Below, in pieces: positions 1 through 10,640 of a DNA stretch of 64,000 nucleotides. How positions within the stretch are numbered: position 1 is the stretch's first letter; the number at the start of each line of letters is the position of its first letter. The notes beneath the pieces were generated by a model that searched no databases, was not told the origin of the DNA, and saw only the letters and a list, made by a program, of their open reading frames with translations. Source of the stretch: Kitagawia praeruptora (lineage: Eukaryota; Streptophyta; Magnoliopsida; Apiales; Apiaceae); contig CM075345.1 of NCBI GenBank assembly GCA_037693485.1, positions 7,905,501 to 7,969,500 on the forward strand, given 5' to 3'. A program made the translations under genes and the position numbers.

Positions 1-31
1 CCAAGTCCCCTAATTACTTCCCGCTGAAAAC

Positions 32-2477
32 ATGAGTTCTGAAACCCCAAAATCCGAGAGTCCTGAAACCCCGTCTTCTTCGTCTTCAAATTCTGGGATC
101 ATCAACTCACTAATATCAAAGATGAGAAAAACGATGGAGAAAAAGATTGTTGGGGAGGGGATGCTAAATACAACAAAAAGAATATTAACAACTTTGATCA
201 CCAAACACGAATCATCGAAGAGGAAGAGACTTGAATTGGGGCATGGGATCCTATCGAGGAAAAAGAAGAGGAAGATAAACGAGGGGACTGCCCGTACATA
301 TTTAAAGAGGAAGAGAAACGATTGGATCTCATCGAAGAAGAAGAAGAAGAAGAGTAATTGTGTTGATCAACATAAGTTATTATCGAAAAGGAAGAGGAGC
401 GATGTTGAGGATGAGGAGGACGATGTTAATTTATCAAAAAGGATGCATAATTATCATTTTTATTTATCACGCCTTCATTTTCAAGAGGATGAATCATATT
501 TATCACCCCTTCTTTTTGGGTCCGACGGGGAGGATAAATCGGAAACCGAGGAGGAGGAGGATAAATCGGAAACCAAGGAGGAGGAGGAGGATAAATCGGA
601 AACCAAGGAAGAGGAGGAGGACTTTATTCGAATTGGTGATACGGAGGAGGAGGACTTTATCCGAATTGGTGATACGGAGGAGGAGGACTTTATCCGAATT
701 GGTGATACGGAGGAGGAGGAGAATAAATCGGAAACCGAGGAGGAGGAGGACTTTATTCGAATTGGTGATACTGTTAATTTATCCGACCTCCTTTTCACCG
801 AAAACAGGGACTATCTCATCACTTGCAACCACCATAATACCACTAACAAACTCCTCAAGGTCAAGGCCAGTGATCTTGCCGGAAAGTTTATTGTCCTACA
901 TTTTATGTATCTAACGGATTGTTTTGAAACCTGGAGTTGGAAAGCACCAGTAGCAAACCTCAAGGATTTGTACACTAAGTTAAAACCCAAAGGCGATTTT
1001 GAGATCGTCTTTGTTGCAGTTACTAATGAATATCCCATTTCTTCTTTTACTCGTCGAAATCTTCAACATATATTTTATATGATGCCGTGCTGCCCTGCCA
1101 TCCCCCTTTCAGATCAAACATCCATTCAACGCCTGGAACGAATGTTTGGTATCCGCCACGCGGCCCACGCTGCTCCGTATGCAGGCCCTATCTCATTCAT
1201 CATTGACCCCACAGGTGTCGTTTTGCAATCTAATGCCACTCCTTTGTTTATTAGCTACGGAGCTGCGGCCTATCCTTTTACCAACGAAAGAATACAATTC
1301 CTCCATTCTCAAGATAGTCTAGTCCGAACTCAGCCTCTTTCCGTGGAAAAACTTCTATCCTCTCCTGACCGTGATTATCTCATCAACAACAAAGGAGATC
1401 GGGTATACAATTCTCCAACACCATGTTGTTTTGCATTAATCCTCCTTTTTTTATTTGCACCTTCCTTATATCTATGTTTTCCATTATTAATGCTACTTCA
1501 TTTTGCAGGTACCTCTCCGTGGTCTCGATGACAAGGTGGTTGGTTTATATTTTTGTCCATGTCTAGATGGACTAAGTACCACAAGGAAACTTGAGGTGGT
1601 TTATCAAGAGTTGTCACGAAAAAGGGAAGACTTTGAGATTGTTCTCATTTATGCACATGGCTGGTGTCAACATGAGGATACTTGTAGCCTTATAGATGAA
1701 GATTCCTTCTTGCATGAAATCAAGACAATGCCTTGGCTGGCGCTGCCATTTAAAGACACAAATTGTATTAAGAAGTTGCAGAGAGTCTTGCAATATACTC
1801 AAGATTTGGATCGGCCTAAGCCAGATGCCAGGGTAGTGATTATCGGACCTCATGGAGAATTTTTAGAACCGTTGGGCACTCAGATACTGTCGAGATACGG
1901 TGCTGCAGCATACCCATTCACCTTGCTTAGTGCTGTCAATTTACAGCTTGAAAGGGCAAAGAAAGTGAAGCCGGAGATGTTATGGGAACTAGATGCTGTG
2001 TTCACACGAAGTATTGGGTCCCAGGTTCGATTTTCCCAGTTTGTTGGCAAGAGAATCATAGTCTTCTATGAGACTTATAATACTAGCAGTAGTACCTTGA
2101 GGGAACTGAAAGCAAGGTATTTTGAGATGAAGGGTACTGATGACGAGTTCGAAGTGATCCACATCTTCTGTGATGGGTATTCTTCTACGCGCATCAAAGC
2201 ACCTGTGCCATGGTTGATGCATCCTCCTTTTGACAAGGACACGTCTGCAGACAAGTTTATGCATTTTGTTTTTGGTAATAAATGTGGACTTCTTGCATTT
2301 GATGCTGACGGATCGGTTGTCCGAGTGACAACATTCCCTCAACTTGGAGACAGTAAGCCTTTTCCATTCTATCACAATGGGGATATGGAAAACGAGGTCT
2401 TGCTGGATGTGAAAAAGAAAACTGCATTTAGGTTAGAAAGTGTGTATGCCAGATGCGCGCTCTTTCAGGAAGATTAA
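32..2477 (+). CDS. Nucleoredoxin-like protein with three thioredoxin-like folds and no CxxC (two exons)
   Basis: Exon 1 is 32-1402 and exon 2 is 1509-2477. The phase-0 GT-AG intron (1403-1508) joins NNKGDR to VPLRGLDDKVVGLYF, which restores the usual nucleoredoxin boundary and gives about 779 residues. The N-terminus is Ser/Pro-rich, then strongly basic (SRKKKRK, KRKR, a run of Lys), as in nuclear localisation signals, then an acidic tandem repeat (about residues 166-247). Thioredoxin-like unit 1 (about 250-440) has AGKFIVLHFMYLTD and FEIVFVAV. Unit 2 (about 443-620) has DYLINNKGDR and FEIVLIYAHGW, and both units have the YGAAAYPFT element. A weaker unit 3 ends with GLLAFDADGSVVR. Family members normally carry WCxPC at the helix start; here those positions read YLTDCFETW and YFCPCLDG, so disulfide exchange is unlikely. 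No C1/DC1 zinc module follows. I infer a nuclear scaffold or chaperone-like role. The start ATG at 32 is the first in frame; the promoter lies outside the window. Confidence 0.72.
529..773 (+). repeat. In-frame acidic coding minisatellite
   Basis: Two unit types alternate inside exon 1: a 27-30 bp unit encoding DKSETEEEE and a 33-bp unit encoding EEEDFIRIGDT (four copies, three consecutive). All units are multiples of 3, so the frame is kept while copy number can change. Open frames on the other strand and in the +1 frame here are shadows of this repeat. Confidence 0.85.
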
Positions 2478-2487
2478 CGTAATTTTC

Positions 2488-2957
2488 AGCACCTTTTCAC
2501 CAAATACAGGGAATATCTCATCACTTGCAACCACCAAAATACTAACAAACTGGTATGTTTGTATCCCTTATCATACTTGCTTGCTTATCTTTCTTTTACA
2601 ACCTTTACTGTCTCTTGATTTACATACACTAGTAAATATCTTTTACGATAAAAAATTCTCTTACAAAATTTTTTATGCCTCAACTTTTTTTTTTTTCCTT
2701 TTTTTTAGGTGAAGGTCAAGGCGAAGGATCTTGCAGGAAAGTTTAATCTTTTACATTTTATGCATTTAACAGATATTTGTCACACTTGGAGTTGGAAAGC
2801 ACCAGTAGCAAGCCTTAAGGATATATACACCAAGTTACATCCCAAAGGCGATTTTGAAATCGTCTTTGTTGCACTTAGGGATGATCATGCCATTCCTTCT
2901 TTTACTGTCAACTTCTTCGACTTAATTTCAAGAGCTCAACGTGTATACCTATGTTGA
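2488..2957 (+). pseudogene. Partial tandem copy of the nucleoredoxin-like gene
   Basis: Ten bases after the stop codon of the upstream gene, a second copy of its first thioredoxin unit begins (HLFTKYREYLITCNHQN). It has an intron at about 2552-2709 (gtatgt...tttttttag) and then continues VKVKAKDLAGKF, WSWKAPVASLKDIYTK and FEIVFVALRDDHAIPSFT. Similarity stops near 2907 and the frame ends at 2957, so the rest of the fold is missing. The upstream copy has no intron at the matching place. A tttcag just before the copy could act as a 3' splice site, so use as alternative terminal exons cannot be excluded. A decayed duplicate is the simplest reading. Confidence 0.65.
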
Positions 2958-3267
2958 GAGCCTATTTTCACCATTTATGGACTGAAATTTGCTGCTGTTC
3001 GATTCTGGTTCTTGGTTGTTTTTTATTTTACATGGTGAGTTTTAAGTTCTTGTGAAGATATGACATGAGTTGGTTTTCTGTATTTGTATGTATTCTGACT
3101 TCTCCTGAAGTTTATTTTAATTGATAAAATCAGACTATGATTTTCTGGCTGTAAAATATCTTGCATTCAGTTTAGATGAGTATTAATTTTGAAGTATAAT
3201 TCTGCTTCTTTTTTTTTTATGTTAAAATATTTGATTTTAATGATTTAATTTAATATTCAGTTTTTGG
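2958..3267. other. AT-rich spacer with no gene seen
   Basis: No frame with recognisable protein similarity and no clear repeat ends. It separates the partial nucleoredoxin copy from the left arm of a large inverted repeat. Confidence 0.5.
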
Positions 3268-4087
3268 GTTTACCAAATTCTACCTCATTATGAAACAAAG
3301 GAAACATTACCACTTTCCCAACAATTATGAAACCAAGGAAACATGCTTCTTTCATCTTCATTTGCCTTCTTTCGAAACTTGTGAGAGTAGGACAGTGTAG
3401 ATTCTAGAAGTGAATGGTACAACATTATAAAAAATTTGGAAATAGTTCAAGCACAAACTACACCTTGTGTAATGCATAATTTTGCGTTGCAAGTCTTGAA
3501 CATATAGGTCATGATTGGCCCGTGGAAAATGTGAGAGTTGCAATTTTCATCCTGTCCAATTGCAAAAGAAAACAACATTTGATGTGCTCGACAATCGACA
3601 TCTGGACTGTCAAAGTCATCCAACAAGCACTTGTGATTTATGGACACGTTCATTTTATTAAAATATGCCAAGTGCCAACATGCATAATGTTTAGCATGTA
3701 AAGTGTGCCTAATTGCCAGCGGGAGCATATTCTTAAGGAACAAAGCCTAGAAAGGATTCGTTTGATGAACTACTAGTTACCAGGTTTGGTCGTCTCCTAC
3801 AGAAGTTTGTTTTTACAGCAGAAAAAGGCGGGGAAGTTGACAAGTCATCATTTTGTGAGACTTGTTCCCAGGTAACTGTGTTGCTTCTTTCAAATCCGGT
3901 AATTATTGTCAAACTTTTGATTTAGTGAATAATGTCTCATAATTATCTAGTGATTCAATAAATGAGCGGGATATATTCATGCAGGCTTCAGATTCTAGAT
4001 CGAAAGTAGAGAATTTCTCACAACTCCTACATCTTTGCTCACGTCCAGCTTACACTCCACTCCTGATGCAATGGAGACTGGTGTATT
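3268..4087. repeat. Left arm of about 0.8-kb inverted repeat (partner 9850-10640)
   Basis: The reverse complement of 9850-10640 matches along nearly the whole stretch: the PI4K-alpha exons near 3755-3871 and 3985-4086, the intron between them, and the flank back to the accaaattctac string near 3268. The left arm lacks about 24 bases present on the right near 10615. Homology stops abruptly near 4087, where the truncated copia element begins. Confidence 0.85.
3755..4086 (+). pseudogene. PI4K-alpha gene fragment (two exons), left arm
   Basis: Exon 3755-3871 reads DSFDELLVTRFGRLLQKF, VFTAEKGGEVDKSS and FCETCSQ, which I recognise as the middle, non-catalytic part of plant phosphatidylinositol 4-kinase alpha, an ER/plasma-membrane lipid kinase making PI4P. 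An intron of about 113 bp ending in atgcag follows, and the next exon (3985-4086) reads ASDSRSKVENFSQLLHL before a shift to the frame containing STPDAMETGVF. The copy is cut at about 4087 by copia sequence. Introns are kept, so it was copied as DNA and not from mRNA. The family call rests on memory of the plant protein; no alignment was run. Confidence 0.6.
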
Positions 4088-6426
4088 AATTTATCAGACG
4101 GTCCATTCACATCTTCAGTAGAAACTGAGTTCTTACTAGAAAAATTCTGAAGCATGTCCATTGGTCTAGGTATAGATGTAAATCTGTTTTCATCAAAAAT
4201 AGCATCTCTAGACTCGATAATCGAGTTCACAAATACATAGTCGTTAGATTCTAACACATAGAATCTATATGCTATGGAATGCTCAGCATAACCAATAAAT
4301 ATGCAATCTATACCTTGTTCACCCAAATTTCTTCTTTTGGGTTCAGTGAGTCTTACAACTGCTCTACATCCCCAAACTCTCAGAAAACTCAATTTTGGTG
4401 ACTCTTTATACCAAAGTTCATAAGGGGTAATCTTATTCCTCTTATTAGGAATTCGATTCAATAAATGAAAGGCTGTCAACATAGCCTCACCCCAAAATCC
4501 CTCACTCAAACCCGAGTAGGATAACAAGGAATTAACCATTTCTTTCAAAGTCCTATTCTTTCTCTCTGCCACACCATTTTGCTGTGGTGTATAAGGAGCC
4601 GTGGTTTGATGTATTATACCAGTAGATTGAAAATAAACCGGATCATAATACTCACCTCCTCTATCAGTACGTAGATTTTTAATCATGGTACTCTGATATA
4701 GCTCTACTTCTTCTTTATAAAATTTAAAGAAGTCAAGAGCTTCATCCTTAGCATTCAATAAATATACATAGCAATATCTAGTAGCATCATCAAAAAAAGT
4801 AACTACATACTTTTTATTTCCTAATGATGGTGTAGAATGGAAATCACACAAATCACTATGTATTAGTTCTAAAACATCAGACACCCTATTAGCCTCTTTA
4901 AAGGGCATCCTAGTTATCTTTGTTAACATGCATGTTTTGCATTTTTCATTGTCCAAATCAATAGCAGGTATTAGATTCATTTTTGACATATCCTTTATTT
5001 TTTTGTAATGTACATGTCCTAGTCTAGCATGCCATAATTCTGGTTTGTTCAAATTATTTCTAGTACTAGTAGAAGTCATGCAAGCAGAATCATCAATAAA
5101 TGGAGTATTAACATTCAACATAAATATACCATTACATAAATAGCCAAAGCCAACAAAAGAGCCATGTTTTGACAATATATATTTGTCACTTTCATAAACT
5201 TGTTTATATCCACAATTGTTCAATACAACACCAGACAAGAGATTCTTCCGAATCCCAGGAACATACAACACTTTACTTAACAATATACATTTGCCAGAAG
5301 TAAAAACTATCTTGACATATCCTAGTCCTTTGATCGGTTCAGTTGTAACATTTCCCATCTTTAAGATAAATCCATCTTCGATTGGTTGAAAGTCTATGAA
5401 CCAACGAAGATCTTTGCATACATGACTCGTTGCTCCTGAATCAATCCACCAAGCAACATTGTCATCCTGCACATAAAATGCCTCAGATATTAGTGATACA
5501 TAATTTTGACCAGAATTATAATTTTGTATTAAAATCTGACCTTGTTGCTTTTCTGGATCCTTGGATCCACTTGGACCAACATTTTGCTTTTCTTGCTTGC
5601 CTTTACCAACCCGACAATCCTTCTTGAAATGTCCAAGTTTGCCACACTTCCAACATGCCATCTTAGGTCTTTTGTTGGAAGAATTGTTGTTGTTTCCTTT
5701 AAACTTTCGTTTATCACCCTTGCCATTCTTAGAGTTCTTGGAAGATCCACCATCTTCAACCATATTCACAGAATAGTTACCGACTTTGTTCTTTCCCTTA
5801 GGATTATTCTCAATTTCTTGAGTCCTCAAAACCTCTTCAATTCTGAAGTGACTTCCAAGTTGAACCAGAGTCATATCATCTTTATTATGTTTCAAGGAGT
5901 GTTTAAAATCCTTCCATGATGGTGGTAGTTTGTTTATAACACCAGAAACTGAGATAGATTCATCCATCTTCAGATTGTGTTGGGCAAACTGTCACAGAAT
6001 CCTTAACAATTCATTGTATTGTTCCATCACCGGTCTAGAGTCGACCATTTTATAATTCATAAAATTACTGACCAGAAACTTCTTACTAGAAGCGTCTTCT
6101 GCCATGTACTTGGATTCAAGAGAATCCCACAATTCTTTCGCTGACTCAACATTTTGGTATATATCGAAAAGGGAATCAGACATACCGTTCAAGATGTGGC
6201 CCCGGCAGATGTAGTCATCGTTTTCCCACTTGCACCGCTTCCTAGTCTGTTCAGCGGTTTCATTTTCGATCACTTCTGGCATGGGGGTACTCAAAACATA
6301 TACAACCTTTAGCGTCGTCAATAGAAAATGCATCTTCTTCTGCCATCTTCTAAAATCCTGACCCTCAAACTTGTCTAATTTTGCAAACTTGCTTGTCATA
6401 TCTTTTGCAGATTCTGCGTTCGCCAT
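4039..6426 (-). pseudogene. copia gag-protease-integrase polyprotein, one nonsense codon, RT/RNase H missing
   Basis: The frame opens at the ATG at 6426 (MANAESAKDMTSKF) with the gag core motif ELWDSLESKYM. A TGA at about 5989-5991 replaces a codon in RIL-x-QFAQHN; the same frame continues without a shift to 4039. In order it has the gag C-terminus, the zinc knuckle CWKCGKLGHFKKDC, the protease WWIDSGATSHV, the pre-integrase LWHARLGHVHYKK, and an integrase with HSDLCDF, TDRGGEY and NGVAERKNRT (the DDE residues), then the GKR-like C-terminal domain up to ESRDAIFDE. The last residues come from the adjacent repeat arm. Apart from the one stop, the coding portion present is open, so the insertion is probably not very old. 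Confidence 0.85.
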
Positions 6427-6952
6427 CTTCAGAAAATAGATAACTTCAATCTTTGTTGGGGAATTGGGTGATAACTTGGATTTTTCTGAAGTCGTGTGAA
6501 CACTTTCAGATTGAAGTTATTTGTGGTTCACCCAAATAATTCAATCGGATAAAGTCAGAAATTCTGCAAGAAGAGAGAATGTATTTTGTTGTGTATTTCA
6601 AAATGAACCTATGTGTAAAATGATCAATACCACACCTATTTATAGATGTCAACAGATGTGTATTTTGCCAATAGACACACCTCAAGATGTGTCTTTTGCC
6701 AAAAGACACATCTCATTTCAAACAGTCATGTCTAATACCAACAGACACATCTCAAGATGTGTCTTTTTCCAATAGACACATCTCATTCTAACAGATGTGT
6801 TTGATGCCAATAGACATATCTCATAAGCAATAATTCTGAAATCATAACGAACTAGAACAGAGCATGCACTCCGCATTCTCCCAATTTGTTCGATGTAACA
6901 TTACGATTACATTGATCAACTAGCCAATCCAATTACACTAAATTATCCAACA
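4089..6952 (-). mobile_element. 3'-truncated Ty1/copia retrotransposon
   Basis: Reading on the minus strand: an LTR-like region starting TGTTGGATAATT at 6952, then gag, protease and integrase. The element ends before reverse transcriptase, where it runs into the inverted-repeat arm at about 4088. There is no second LTR, so no target duplication can be tested. No canonical TGGTATCAGAGC primer-binding site was found downstream of the LTR. Confidence 0.85.
6530..6952 (-). repeat. 5' LTR of the truncated copia element, with palindromic repeats
   Basis: The minus strand starts TGTTGGATAATTTAG, a usual copia LTR start. The inner end is not firmly placed (about 6500-6530). It holds several copies of a unit built on AGACACATCT followed by CA and its reverse complement (e.g. 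6673-6694, 6743-6764), with half-units between, giving strong hairpins. Confidence 0.6.
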
Positions 6953-7005
6953 TGCATCACATCCACTAACAAGGGCCGCACTTGCAACTACAGGTTTTTT
7001 GTCAA

Positions 7006-7320
7006 ATGTCAACAATAGCTTGCTTTATGTATCGCTCAGTCTGTGTGAGAAGAGTGCCATCGGTGATGTGACAGAGAATACATATAGCATTTGCCCGATA
7101 CACAACAGTCTTACTGTTAATGTTCATGTCCTTCATAAGAGAGCTTGTAACAATAGTATAACTTTCAGTGCAGCATAAAAGTTAAACATGTCATCTAAAT
7201 TCTTTAACATGCCGTGTATGAATACATAAAAGTGTGGAAGTGTATAGATAACCTCGTCAGCAGAGGGGGAGAGCTCCTTTATCATCAAATATACCATTCT
7301 TCTTGCATCTTATTCTCTGC
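7006..7320 (-). pseudogene. Gamma-COP (coatomer gamma subunit) gene fragment
   Basis: Two minus-strand exon pieces. The first (about 7320-7247) reads ARRMVYLMIKELSPSADE and is followed by a GT donor. The second (about 7172-7008) reads TSSLMKDMNINSKT, VVYRANAI and DGTLLTQTERYIKQAIVD. This is the conserved N-terminal solenoid of coatomer gamma, part of COPI vesicle coats. The first piece is preceded in frame by a stop (SRE-stop-DARR), the second loses similarity right after AIVD, and no other gamma-COP exons are nearby. It is a genomic fragment with one retained intron. Recognition is from memory of the family. Confidence 0.7.
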
Positions 7321-8339
7321 TCATTATCTTTGCCAATATATCTGCAAACAATACACTAATATTATACACTGAAACACTACATCATTGAAGGAATTATCTA
7401 AATTTAGGCTTATTAAACAAAAGAATAACAAAACTAAATTAACTTGGCATGGTGCGGGGACAACTTAAATTTCAACATCTATGAGCCCCCAGTTCTTTGT
7501 AGTATACCTTTAAATCCTCCAAAACATCTGTGAGGGATTGAGCTGTCCCACTCTCAGCAGGAATTTCTTCACAGAAGCATATAGTGAAATATTAATTAAA
7601 CAATTAAGCAAGCACAAGCAAAACATTGTAGATGCCTGAATACTGAGATATTCTGCATATAGTTTTACAAGTACAGGATTTATGTAGACACATCTTCTAC
7701 ATGAGAAGCAGCAGTCCGAAATATGAACAAAAAAAAATATGCAAACACGAATTGAACACAGAACATAAAACCAATTAAACTATTCCTACTGATACAATTA
7801 GTTTAAATTTAAATGGCCGACACAATCAAAACTTTTATTTTGCATCATTTATCGATATAATACACCTTCTACTCCACGTAAACTCCAATATACGGCACGA
7901 ACAGGGGCCTTTATCTCCACAATCTCAGCAATCCTATTAATACGAACCTATCAAAAGATCTAAAATCCACACAGATTACGCAAGTTGCAAAAAAAGAAAA
8001 AAGCAAGACATTCAACACGACCCCTTAAAACAAAAATTATATAGAAAATATTTCTCCAACACATCCACTTTTTCCCAGTAAAATGTGTTTCTCACAACCA
8101 ACAATATTGCAAAGTCAATCCTGAATAAAACTAACATTGCAAAGTCAATCCTGAATAAAATATCTGGTAATCAATTTTCCTTTGCCATCTCTTTTTCTAA
8201 TCATTTTTCACAAGTACCAAGTAGTTACTAATCCTGTAAAAAATTTATTGAAAGAAATTTGATTCTCATTTTGACACTTTTCCTATCATAGATAACAGAT
8301 AACAACACTACACTGGAAAACTAACTCTAAGGAGGTAAA
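7321..8339. other. AT-rich filler, no gene; small direct repeat
   Basis: No convincing coding frame. Near 7480-7570 a short stretch resembles the repeat at 8930-9000 and 26940-27000 (gcttctgtga, gagtgggaca). Near 8107-8160 a 25-bp string (attgcaaagtcaatcctgaa...) occurs twice in tandem. Confidence 0.5.
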
Positions 8340-9010
8340 CTCATGTAAGAGTAGAGAGGCCCGAGAAACTTACGTGACTGAATGTTTTTTGCTATTTTCC
8401 ACACCTAAACCTGTATTCACAAAAGTAATCATAAATTTTTTTTTGTACAAAGAAAGACTGATACATCTCCCAACTCCGAAAACAATCTCGGTTAAGACTG
8501 TGGCCACCGAGGACATTACAGTAATGGCACTGAAATATGGATAATTGAGAAAGCACACTGCCCTATTCTGTTTGTTTGTAAGAAGTATACAGACCACAGT
8601 TTTAAATGTGAAGACCAGAGATATATATATGCCTAGAGGAGGTTTCATCTTTATCATTGATTCTCTGCTAAATACTTGTACTAGCTTTGTCTTGCACTCT
8701 TAAGTTCAAAAATTAATTAACCGAACATAAAAACATATTACAATTGTTTGAAGGGCTGAGCATGATGATAAGAATCACCCAATAGTAAAATTGATGCCAT
8801 ATTGGAAGTGGATGACTAATTTGTTTGTATGTAAAGCTAGTGTTGCTTACATCTTTCAAAATAGATGTGAAGTGCACAATCTGTATAGAAGCACATTTCC
8901 TTGCTGGAATTATAAAATTTGACCCCAAACATCTGTGCTAGGGATCGAGTTTTCCCACTCTTTCGGCATGAATTTCATCACAGAAGCCTGATGATTTGCA
9001 TTAACACAAG
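8340..9010 (-). repeat. Dispersed repeat R1, copy 1 (longest)
   Basis: The reverse complement of 8340-8760 matches 43710-44170, and that of 8760-9010 matches 26926-27160. The three copies define one family of about 650 bp with no recognised protein. Short open frames exist on both strands but are not consistently kept, so I do not call a gene. Confidence 0.75.
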
Positions 9011-9039
9011 TTAGTTTGTGCTTGAACTATTTCCGAATT

Positions 9040-9400
9040 TTACGCAATGCCTCAGTTTCAGCAGCAACTTCTTTGTATATTTGTGATCTTTGTTCCTCCA
9101 ATTTCAAAGCACTTTCTGCACCTTTGAGAAAAGTCCCTGGAACCAAATCGGTAATTGAAACCTTATACAAAAATGGAAAATCCGAAATAGCAAACCAAAT
9201 CAACAGACCTGTGCTGCTGCTTTAATCTTCTCTTGCCTCTCTTTTTCTTCTTGACATCTTTTGGCTTCTTCTTCAACAACCGCATAATCTCTTAATCTTC
9301 TTTCTTCTATTAGAGATCTGTGTTCATGCCGCCTCTTTACAGCTGTTAAGTACTTGTCAAGATCTTCTGCACTAAATGATGTAGCATCTTGTCAACCAGT
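9040..9400 (-). pseudogene. Coiled-coil gene fragment, possibly GLE1-like
   Basis: A minus-strand exon (about 9398-9208) reads EDLDKYLTAVKRRHEHRS, LIEERRLRDYAVVEEEAK and EKERQEKIKAAAQ, and ends at a GT donor. A second piece after an intron-like gap (about 9122-9042) reads AESALKLEEQRSQIYKEV and AAETEALRKIRK before a stop. The charged heptad pattern resembles the N-terminal coiled coil of the nuclear-pore export factor GLE1, but many coiled coils look similar and this name is tentative. The phase between the two pieces is not clean. It is part of a block of gene fragments in the same orientation. Confidence 0.4.
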
Positions 9401-9605
9401 CTGAATAATACTGACTCGGCAATTCTGAACAAAATTATTCTTACTATTCGTGAAAAAAGTTATTCTTGAAATATGTTATTGATGGTTTATTATTCGTCTC
9501 CGGATAATACATCATAATTTAGCAATATCCCAACGACAGTGCACACCGTACAATAGTGACAAAACATCTGATTATCACCCAATTAACGGATAGAAGCTTC
9601 CTCAC

Positions 9606-10190
9606 CTCAAAAAGATAGATTAGAAAACCAAGCCAGAGCCTGTGAGCAATTGTCTGGTCTATAGGTTTCTTTTCAGGCTGCATTTGTGGTTCCCCGGTAG
9701 TCACGTGAGGCCTTAATTCCGCAGTAGGCCCAAAGTACCTCACTTCAGATGCAAAAGACCTCCCTTGGGTATCAACTGTCCACAACCACGCATCAACAAG
9801 CACCAGAGGACCCAATTGAGGAGCAGCAGACACTAACCACGTCCAGATAAATACACCAGTCTCCATTGCATCAGGAGTGGAATGTAAGCTGGACGTGAGC
9901 AAAGAAGATGTAGGAGTTGTGAGAAACTCTCTACTTTCGATCTAGAATCTGAAGCCTGCATGAATATATCCCGCTCATTTATTGAATCACTTGATAATTA
10001 TGAGACATTATTCGCTAAATCAAAAGTTTGACAATAATTACCGGATTTTAAAGAAGCAATGCAGTTGCCTGGGAACAATTCTCACAAAATGATGACTTGT
10101 CAACTTCCCCGCCTTTTTCTGCTGTAAAAACAAACTTCTGTAGGAGACGACCAAACCTGGTAACTAGTAGTTCATCAAACGAATCCTTTC
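9606..10190 (-). pseudogene. PI4K-alpha gene fragment (two exons), right arm
   Basis: Minus-strand exon 1 (about 10187-10070) matches the left-arm copy (DELLVTRFGRLLQKF, CSQATALLL). Exon 2 (9955-9606) begins after tgcag and extends further than the left arm: TPDAMETGVFIWTWLVSA, VDAWLWTVDTQGRSFAS, LRPHVTTGEPQ and AHRLWLGFLIYLFE, ending at a GTGAG donor. The exon is broken by a one-base loss where AYI should continue to STPDAMETG, and two residues are missing in LVLVDAW. The gene is not continuous on either side. It is a different part of the same protein as the kinase-domain pseudogene at 55598-60796. Confidence 0.7.
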
Positions 10191-10640
10191 TAGGCACTTG
10201 GCATATATATTTTAATAAAATGAATGTGTCAATGAATCAAAAGTGCTTGTTGGATGAGTTTGACAGTCCAGATGTCGATTGTCGAGCACATCAAATGTTG
10301 TTTTCTTTTGCAATTGGAGAGGATGAAAATTGCAAGTTGCAACTCTCACATTTTCCACGGGCTAATCATGACCTATGTGTTCAAGACTTACAACGCAAAA
10401 TCATGCATTAACACAAGGTAGTTTGTGCTTGAACTATTTCCAATTTTTTTATAATTTTGTAGCATTCACTTCTAGAATCTACACTGTCCTACTCTCACAA
10501 GTTTCGAAAAAAGGCAAATGAAGATGAAAGAAGCGTGTTTCCTTGGTTTCGTAATTGTCTGAAAAGTGGTCATGTTTCCCTTGTTTCATAATGAGACATC
10601 AAGCTTGCATATCCAGTGGTAGAATTTGGTATCCAGCGGT
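9850..10640. repeat. Right arm of about 0.8-kb inverted repeat
   Basis: Reverse-complement partner of 3268-4087. It covers the PI4K-alpha exons and a flank (10200-10640) whose open frame (FDSPDVDCRAHQMLFSF) is also partly open in the left arm. I do not recognise that frame and treat it as chance. Confidence 0.85.

Noticed and set aside
360..914. Arg-rich and Ser-rich open frames over the acidic repeat
   Set aside because: Shadow frames of the minisatellite; the nucleoredoxin frame explains the region.
8370..8657. Gene in repeat R1
   Set aside because: Frames differ between the copies and no protein family is recognised.
10097..10411. Open frame with FDSPDVDCRAHQMLFSF
   Set aside because: Partly open in both inverted arms, but it is antisense to the PI4K-alpha exon at one end, has no recognised family, and is not fully conserved in frame.
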